Below, piece after piece: positions 1-4,752 of a stretch of 8,471 nucleotides of DNA. The notes below the pieces were generated by a model that did not search any database, was not told the origin of the DNA, and saw only the letters and a program-made list of their open reading frames with translations. A program made the translations under genes and the position numbers. This DNA is from a bacterium (GTDB taxonomy: Bacteria > SZUA-79 > Acidulodesulfobacterales > Acidulodesulfobacteraceae): positions 1 to 8,471 of the forward strand of contig JAJYKQ010000046.1 of NCBI GenBank assembly GCA_021788495.1. Direction: 5' to 3'. Numbering within the stretch: position 1 is the first letter of the stretch; each line of letters begins with the position of its first letter.

Positions 1-791
1 CCGACTATTAAAACCGCCATATTTTTTATTGAAAATTCTTCGGCTTTTTTAACTACGTCTTTTAACTTGCAGTTTATTAAAAACTGGCTTTTTAAAGACA
101 CGTCTTTTGCTATAAGGCAGGGCGTATCTTCATTGTAAGATTCAAGCAGGTCTTCGGTTACGGATTTTATAAGCCCGAAGCTTAAATATATAGCCATAGT
201 GGCTCCGTGCTTTGCAAGGCTTTTTATATCCTGTCCTTCGGGCATCTTGCCCGTCCTTCCTTCGCCCCTGCAGAATATAACGGTTTGCGAAACGTCCGGC
301 AGGGTCAAAATAGATTTATTTGCGGCGCTTGCGGCAAAAGCGGCGGTAACGCCGGGTATAATTTCATATTCCACGCCCATCTCTTCCAGATAAGCCATCT
401 GTTCGTTTATTGCGGAATAAACAGATGAGTCTCCCGCATGCAGTATAGAAATTACTTTCACTCCGCGCTTTATATCTTTTCCGTCTCTGTCATATCTGCC
501 GTCTTTTCCGTCTTTAACCGAAATTGAACCTTCTCTGCCGTTTTTGTTTTCGTTTAAACTTAAAATATTTTCGACTTTAGTTTTTATTTCTTCAAAATTA
601 AGGCTTTTTATATCTATTAACTCGGCGCCCTTTTTTATAATTTTAAGCATTAAAGGATTAATTAAAGAACCTGCGTAAAAAACGGCATCCGATTTTTTTA
701 ATATTTTTGCGGCTTTGACGGTCAGCAGTTCAGGGTCTCCGGGACCTGCCGACACAAAATATATTTTAGATTTTAAAAATTTATTATTCAT
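1..791 (-). CDS. cbiF: Cobalt-precorrin-4 C11-methyltransferase CbiF/CobM, 3' end cut by the window edge
   Basis: This is a SAM-dependent tetrapyrrole methylase that methylates C11 of (cobalt-)precorrin-4 in the cytoplasm during corrin-ring synthesis. The frame is open from the ATG at 791 to the left edge, giving 263 full codons; only the last beta-strand and the extreme C-terminus should be missing. Family marks visible: the N-terminal Gly-rich loop SAGPGDPELLTVK (14-26), YAGSLINP (39-46), LHAGDSSVY (117-125), IIPGVTAAFAA (144-154), LTLPDVSQTVI (162-172), a GEGRT motif (176-180) and HGATMAIYLS (195-204). The last four segments separate CbiF/CobM from the other corrin methylases. Residues about 80-109 are a charged Gly/Asp/Lys/Arg insertion not usual for the family. 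The gene follows cbiL after 15 bases. An AGGA lies about 12 bases before the ATG, slightly far but acceptable. The neighbouring cbiD supports the anaerobic name cbiF rather than cobM. Confidence 0.93.
   Translation of the reverse strand, partial: MNNKFLKSKIYFVSAGPGDPELLTVKAAKILKKSDAVFYAGSLINPLMLKIIKKGAELIDIKSLNFEEIKTKVENILSLNENKNGREGSISVKDGKDGRYDRDGKDIKRGVKVISILHAGDSSVYSAINEQMAYLEEMGVEYEIIPGVTAAFAASAANKSILTLPDVSQTVIFCRGEGRTGKMPEGQDIKSLAKHGATMAIYLSFGLIKSVTEDLLESYNEDTPCLIAKDVSLKSQFLINCKLKDVVKKAEEFSIKNMAVLIV
475..513. repeat. Short direct repeat inside cbiF (two 12-base copies, 27-base period)
   Basis: The plus-strand 12-mer TCTTTTCCGTCT occurs at 475-486 and again at 502-513, and its CCGTCT part occurs once more at 499-504. 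The 27-base period is nine codons, so the frame is kept. It encodes the charged DGKD...RDGKD segment of the cbiF insertion and looks like slippage-type expansion. Confidence 0.7.
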
Positions 792-803
792 ATAATATTT
801 ATA

Positions 804-807
804 TCCT
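804..807 (-). promoter_or_regulatory. Probable ribosome binding site of cbiF
   Basis: AGGA on the minus strand, overlapping the cbiL stop codon (TGAGGA) and 12 bases before the cbiF ATG at 791. The spacing is a little long, but it is the only purine-rich candidate in the 15-base gap. Confidence 0.5.
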
Positions 808-1619
808 CACAAAAACACGCCTATTAAAATTGAAAAATAATCGAAATCCAAATCGGTTTTCTTTGTAAAATCTTTTACGACTTCCGATTTTTCTATTAAA
901 TACAGTTTTATTTTATCGTTTTCGTTCTCTCCGTATATGCCCCCTAAAACATCTTTAAACGCTTCCAGAATATTTTTTACGCAGTTTCCAGCTTTCATAA
1001 AAACTATGCTTTGCGGACGCGAAATTCTGGATTTATCGGCTATAAATTTTATTTCCGCTTTTAATTCATTTATGCTTTTTTTAAGCGGCACCGATATTAA
1101 AACGCTCGCATTTTTAGCTATGTACGGTTCTTCAAGCAGTCCGAAAGAATACAAAAAAGAAGAAACGCCGTTAATAATAATAATATTTATAGTAAAATTT
1201 TTCGCCTCAATTTCTTTAAAAGCGGCGTGAATTCCGAAATAGGTACTGTAAAACGCCGGGTCCCCAAGAGTAACGTATGAGACGCACGAAACGCTTTCGT
1301 CTGTCAATTTTTCATAAATTTTTAAAGCGTTTTCCCTGTATAAATCTTTATTTTTGCCTGTAGAACGCTTCATTTCTACCTGCAAAGGAATAAGCCTGTT
1401 TTCGTCGATACCGCCCAAACCGGCAAATTTTACCGCGCTTTTAACTATATCGTAAGCGGTTTTGTTTTTGCCTCCGCAGACGTCTGGATAAAATATATAG
1501 TCGCTTTTAATCACGGCGTTTATTGCTTTTACCGTAATAAGCTCAGGATCTCCGGGTCCTACCCCGACTACGAACAGAGTTTTTTGTACGCCCCCGCTTC
1601 CGCTTCCGCTAACGCTCAT
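807..1619 (-). CDS. cbiL: Cobalt-factor II / precorrin-2 C20-methyltransferase CbiL (CobI)
   Basis: This cytoplasmic enzyme adds the C20 methyl group to cobalt-factor II (or precorrin-2) with SAM, the first methylation specific to the corrin pathway. The 270-residue product is close to the usual CbiL/CobI length. It shows the tetrapyrrole-methylase order: FVVGVGPGDPELITVKA (16-32), IFYPDVCGG (42-50), YVTLGDPAFYSTYFGI (115-130, the CbiL/CobI-type GDP-x-x-YST motif), NGVSSF (150-155), IVFMKAG (205-211) and a closing YFSILIG (261-267). The usual Pro of the PGV(S/T)SF segment is Asn149-150 here (IINGVSSF). The first 14 residues are a Gly/Ser run before the conserved domain. The ATG overlaps the end of cbiET by 11 bases, and a GGGAG ribosome site lies 8 bases upstream inside cbiET, so this start is well supported and translation is probably coupled. 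CbiL is chosen over CobI because cbiD is in the same operon. Confidence 0.92.
   Translation of the reverse strand: MSVSGSGSGGVQKTLFVVGVGPGDPELITVKAINAVIKSDYIFYPDVCGGKNKTAYDIVKSAVKFAGLGGIDENRLIPLQVEMKRSTGKNKDLYRENALKIYEKLTDESVSCVSYVTLGDPAFYSTYFGIHAAFKEIEAKNFTINIIIINGVSSFLYSFGLLEEPYIAKNASVLISVPLKKSINELKAEIKFIADKSRISRPQSIVFMKAGNCVKNILEAFKDVLGGIYGENENDKIKLYLIEKSEVVKDFTKKTDLDFDYFSILIGVFL
1595..1610. repeat. Hexamer microsatellite at the start of cbiL
   Basis: The plus strand carries CGCTTC twice plus a partial copy (CGCT), read on the minus strand as AGCGGA repeats that encode the Ser-Gly run at cbiL residues 4-8. It abuts the cbiET stop codon. A change by whole hexamers would lengthen or shorten the Ser-Gly leader without a frameshift. 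Confidence 0.65.
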
Positions 1620-3423
1620 TTTTGCCGCTCCCGCCGTTTTCTATGTCGTAATTTAAATCGTTTGCGCCGTCTCCTTCATTTGCGTTTAATCCGCTAAATT
1701 CATCATCGGACTTAGGCGCTCCTATAGTTTTATTCCTTACTTTTACTTTAGGCATTTTAGAATTTAATTCTTCGCTTTTTTTATCGCCTCTATTTTCTAT
1801 TTTAAATGTCATATTTCTTTTTTTGCCCGCAGTTTCCGCTTCCGGCTTAATTTCGGTTTTGCGTTCCGTTTCAGCCCCGGTTTTAGCAAGCGGACTTGAC
1901 TCAGGTTTTGGTCTTCCGTCGATTTTAGGTTCTATTTTAGTCTCTGCATTCTGTTTTAAAAACTTTTTGGTAATTTTAACTGCATAAATCTGGTTTAAAG
2001 CCTGAAAGTATGATGTTTCGCCGATCGATTTCAGCCTTGAAACGCTTAAGGAAACCATTTCGTATTTAAGCCCGGCGTTTTTAATAAAGTTAATTACCGC
2101 ATATAAAGTTTCTATCGTGACGGCGTTAACTACGATAACTCCGTTCTCTTTCAGTATATTTAAAAATTCTTTCAATATTCCGTCTATGTTTTCTGCTCCG
2201 CCGCCCCCTATAAAAACGGAATCCGGATTAACGCCTTTTAATTTTAAATTTAAACGGCTTTTTATAGCGTCCGGAAGTTCGCCTAATATCGGCTCTATGT
2301 TATTTCTTCCGAATTTTTTTATATTTCTTTTTAGATTTTCAATTTTCTGCTTATTTTTATCGATAGAATAAACTTTGCCCCTGAAAGCGAGCCCTGCAGC
2401 TTCTATGCTGACGCTTCCGCTTCCGCAGCCTGCGTCTATTATAACGGAATCCTCTTTAATCTCCATCATGCCGAGGCTGACCGACCTTATCTCTTTTTTC
2501 GTAGGCTCTCCCGAAGCGTGTATATATCTGTCGTCCTCTATGCCCAATACGATATTTCTATTTATATTGATATTAACGGTATCTTCGACGCTTGCGGCCA
2601 TTCCCGCGCAATTAAACTTGTTATTATAATTATTGTTATCCTTGCTTTTACATTCCGCATGGTTTTCGGCATTCAAAGATTTAGTTTTGTTTTTTTGATT
2701 TTTTTCCTTTAATATAACGATATTTTTTTTACCGCTTATATCTTCCAAAATCTCTTTCGTAAAGTTTTTATATATTTTTTCGTTTTTAGAACATAATTCC
2801 GTCAGGACATAAAATTCAAAATTTTCTAAAATACCTTTTTCTTCAAGTTCGCCGTAAATTTTATCCGGAGTATTTATTTCATCGGTATATATCCCTATTA
2901 TTTTTTCGGAATTAAGAACGGGATGCAGGCAGTCAAAACTTCTTCCGTGAAGACTTAATATATAAGCATGCGTCATTGGAATTTTTAATTTTGAAAATCC
3001 TATCTGCATATAGCTTATTGCCGGATATATTTCTATAAACCTTTTTTCGTTTTCTTTTAATCCGCTGATTATGGTGCCGCCGATACCGAAAAAATTAGGG
3101 TCTCCGTTTGCAAGTATTAAGATATTTTTTTTTCCGAGATTATCTTTAACGTAATCTTCGATAAATTTTATTTTGCCGTCGTAAAATATCTTCGCATTGT
3201 TTAACCGGCTTATATTTCCGTTGTTTTCCAGAACCAGACTTTTCTTTTCGGTCGATATCTGCTCCCTGACCCATATAAGAAGCGGTGCATCTTCTTTTTT
3301 TGCAAACACGGCATCTATTCTGTTTTTTTTATCCGCAAACATTTCTAAAATCTGTTTTCTTGCAATATCCTGATAGCATGGAGAAACTCCTACTATGTAG
3401 ACTTTCTTAGACGTTTTTGCCAT
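1609..3423 (-). CDS. cbiET: CbiET fusion: cobalt-precorrin-7 C5-methyltransferase (CbiE) and cobalt-precorrin-6B C15-methyltransferase/decarboxylase (CbiT), with long C-terminal tail
   Basis: This is a CobL-like fusion that methylates C5 and C15 of the corrin ring and decarboxylates the C12 acetate side chain. The CbiE domain spans about residues 7-241, with GDPNFFGIGG (107-116), PAISYMQIGFSKLKIP (134-149) and the SLHGR hallmark (157-161). A 50-residue Asn/Lys-rich linker follows (242-292). CbiT spans about 293-485: GIEDDRYI...PTKKEIR (294-313), the class I SAM motif DAGCGSGSVSIEAA (330-343), GELPDA (381-386) and FIGGGG (404-409). Residues 493-604 form a Lys/Glu/Pro/Ser/Gly-rich tail with no domain I recognise, making the protein much longer than the roughly 400 residues usual for CobL. 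The N-terminal SAM loop reads VGVSPCYQDI instead of the usual VGxGPG. The start follows the cbiD stop by 3 bases, and a GGGAGAG ribosome site sits 10 bases before the ATG. Both methylases look intact apart from that loop. Confidence 0.93.
   Translation of the reverse strand: MAKTSKKVYIVGVSPCYQDIARKQILEMFADKKNRIDAVFAKKEDAPLLIWVREQISTEKKSLVLENNGNISRLNNAKIFYDGKIKFIEDYVKDNLGKKNILILANGDPNFFGIGGTIISGLKENEKRFIEIYPAISYMQIGFSKLKIPMTHAYILSLHGRSFDCLHPVLNSEKIIGIYTDEINTPDKIYGELEEKGILENFEFYVLTELCSKNEKIYKNFTKEILEDISGKKNIVILKEKNQKNKTKSLNAENHAECKSKDNNNYNNKFNCAGMAASVEDTVNININRNIVLGIEDDRYIHASGEPTKKEIRSVSLGMMEIKEDSVIIDAGCGSGSVSIEAAGLAFRGKVYSIDKNKQKIENLKRNIKKFGRNNIEPILGELPDAIKSRLNLKLKGVNPDSVFIGGGGAENIDGILKEFLNILKENGVIVVNAVTIETLYAVINFIKNAGLKYEMVSLSVSRLKSIGETSYFQALNQIYAVKITKKFLKQNAETKIEPKIDGRPKPESSPLAKTGAETERKTEIKPEAETAGKKRNMTFKIENRGDKKSEELNSKMPKVKVRNKTIGAPKSDDEFSGLNANEGDGANDLNYDIENGGSGKNER
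1628..1632 (-). promoter_or_regulatory. Ribosome binding site of cbiL inside cbiET
   Basis: GGGAG on the minus strand, 8 bases before the cbiL ATG and inside the last codons of cbiET. It supports choosing the ATG at 1619 even though this adds a Gly/Ser-rich leader before the conserved domain. Confidence 0.65.
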
Positions 3424-3426
3424 ATT

Positions 3427-4752
3427 TTACAATCTCTCCCTTTTTATTTCGTTTCCGCCGTAATCGATAAGTACTATTTCTATGCCGTTATCGTCTTTAC
3501 CGGCGTTTTTCACGATATTATGCAATTTTTCGGCGGCTTTTTTTAATAATTTGCCTAAAATATCTTCCGAATAAATATTAAAATCATCCGAAGTTATATG
3601 TCCGAAAGCTTCCCGCGAAGTATTAGAGTTAATTATAAGTCCGTAAATATGCTCCGCGTCGTTTTCGCTATACTTTTTAACCGCTTCTTTTGCGGTTTCC
3701 GCAAGAAAACCTAAATCTAATGCAGTATATTTAGCATTAGTGTTTCTTGCGCCCTGGGCAATTTTAACTATTTTCCCGAATTGTCCGGCGAATATTATAT
3801 TTTTAATTCCGGTACCGGAAACTTTTCTTAAAGAATACGAAACGTAGTCGCCTATTTCTATAAAACTTTCCCTGCGGATATTTTTAAATATTTTTAATGC
3901 CGCTTTTTCGCTGAATCTTCCAGGCGTAAAAACGCAGGTGTCTATTTTATTCGCTTTTAAAAAACTTAAGCAGGCTTTAATAGTTTCGAGCCATGCCTTG
4001 GTAGATATGGGAACGACGTATCCCGATGTTCCGAGTATGCTTATGCCCCCTTCGATACCGAGCCTGGGATTTAAAGTCCGTTCCGCAATTTTTTCTCCTT
4101 CCGGCACATAAAGTAACGAAAAAAAAATTTTTCCGTCGTAGCCGCCGTAATCGCGGCTATCTTTTGCGCCCGTCTTCAATTCTAATATTTTTAACTTTAA
4201 TTCTTCTTCGGCGGCCGATTCTATCATTTTATATGGAACCGGATTTATTGCCGGATAGCCCGCTTTTACCGGCAGCCCTTTTCTCTTAACCGTCCCTATG
4301 CCTTTAGACGATACGAAAATTATCGTCGAACCAGTGCATAAAGGACATTTTATTATATTATAAACCAAGAATTTTTCATAATATTTTTTAAAACTTTTTA
4401 CGGCATTTTTATCTTTTTTATCTATAACCGTAAAATCGGCGCAAATTTCAATTCCTCCCGTTACGTCGGCAAAATCGTCCCCTGAGTCCTTTATTAAAAC
4501 GGATTTTGAAATAATATATTCGTCGTCCGACTTTAATTTGAATTTCGATAACGATGCAACTTTTAAAGAGGCATTTTCGCCGCCCGGCATTTTTATTTCT
4601 ACGGAATTAAATTTTACGTCTTCAAAATAGTATCTTATAGACGCTTTTACCGCCGCCGCGCTTGTACTGCCTGTGGAAAAACCTTTTCTTAAGCCTGAAA
4701 CGGAGTTGCCTGCCGCCTTTACAATCGATGTTTCCGTTTCCGCCGTCTCCAT
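3427..4752 (-). CDS. cbiD: Cobalt-precorrin-5B C1-methyltransferase CbiD
   Basis: CbiD is the SAM-dependent C1-methyltransferase of the anaerobic cobalamin route and has a fold unrelated to the other Cbi methylases; its presence marks early cobalt insertion. Family segments in order: LRKGFSTGSTSAAAVKA (21-37), LIKDSGDDFADVTGG (86-100), SSKGIGTVKRKGLPVKAGYPAINPVPYKMI (148-177), VPEGEKIAERTLNPRLGIEGGISILGTSGYVVP (216-248, the strongest signature) and GQFGKIVKIAQG (323-334). At 441 residues it is longer than the usual 350-390. Extra length lies at the N-terminus, around 112-147 (containing CPLC, 136-139) and around 189-208. The usual late His-Ser segment reads NTNAKYTALD. The ATG shares its A with the TGA of the upstream Omp85 gene (TGATG), indicating coupled translation; a GGGGA about 11 bases upstream can serve as ribosome site. 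The cbiET gene starts 3 bases after its stop. Confidence 0.94.
   Translation of the reverse strand: METAETETSIVKAAGNSVSGLRKGFSTGSTSAAAVKASIRYYFEDVKFNSVEIKMPGGENASLKVASLSKFKLKSDDEYIISKSVLIKDSGDDFADVTGGIEICADFTVIDKKDKNAVKSFKKYYEKFLVYNIIKCPLCTGSTIIFVSSKGIGTVKRKGLPVKAGYPAINPVPYKMIESAAEEELKLKILELKTGAKDSRDYGGYDGKIFFSLLYVPEGEKIAERTLNPRLGIEGGISILGTSGYVVPISTKAWLETIKACLSFLKANKIDTCVFTPGRFSEKAALKIFKNIRRESFIEIGDYVSYSLRKVSGTGIKNIIFAGQFGKIVKIAQGARNTNAKYTALDLGFLAETAKEAVKKYSENDAEHIYGLIINSNTSREAFGHITSDDFNIYSEDILGKLLKKAAEKLHNIVKNAGKDDNGIEIVLIDYGGNEIKRERL
3434..3440 (-). promoter_or_regulatory. Ribosome binding site of cbiET inside the end of cbiD
   Basis: GGGAGAG on the minus strand, 10 bases before the cbiET ATG at 3423 and overlapping the last Glu-Arg codons of cbiD. 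It fixes the cbiET start and indicates translation following directly from cbiD. Confidence 0.65.

Noticed and set aside
199..428. Two overlapping plus-strand open frames
   Set aside because: They lie opposite the well-conserved cbiF, and their products have no recognisable motifs; they are antisense shadows.
937..1230. Plus-strand open frame of 97 codons
   Set aside because: Antisense to cbiL, with no domain, no ribosome site and a composition that mirrors the cbiL codons.
1609..1640. Programmed frameshift joining CbiET to CbiL
   Set aside because: A +1 shift would be needed, the A-run is short, there is no evident stimulatory structure, and cbiL has its own ribosome site and ATG. I kept only the linker observation.
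2117..2712. Plus-strand open frames with hydrophobic products
   Set aside because: They are antisense to cbiET; the hydrophobic character comes from reading Lys/Asn-rich codons in reverse.
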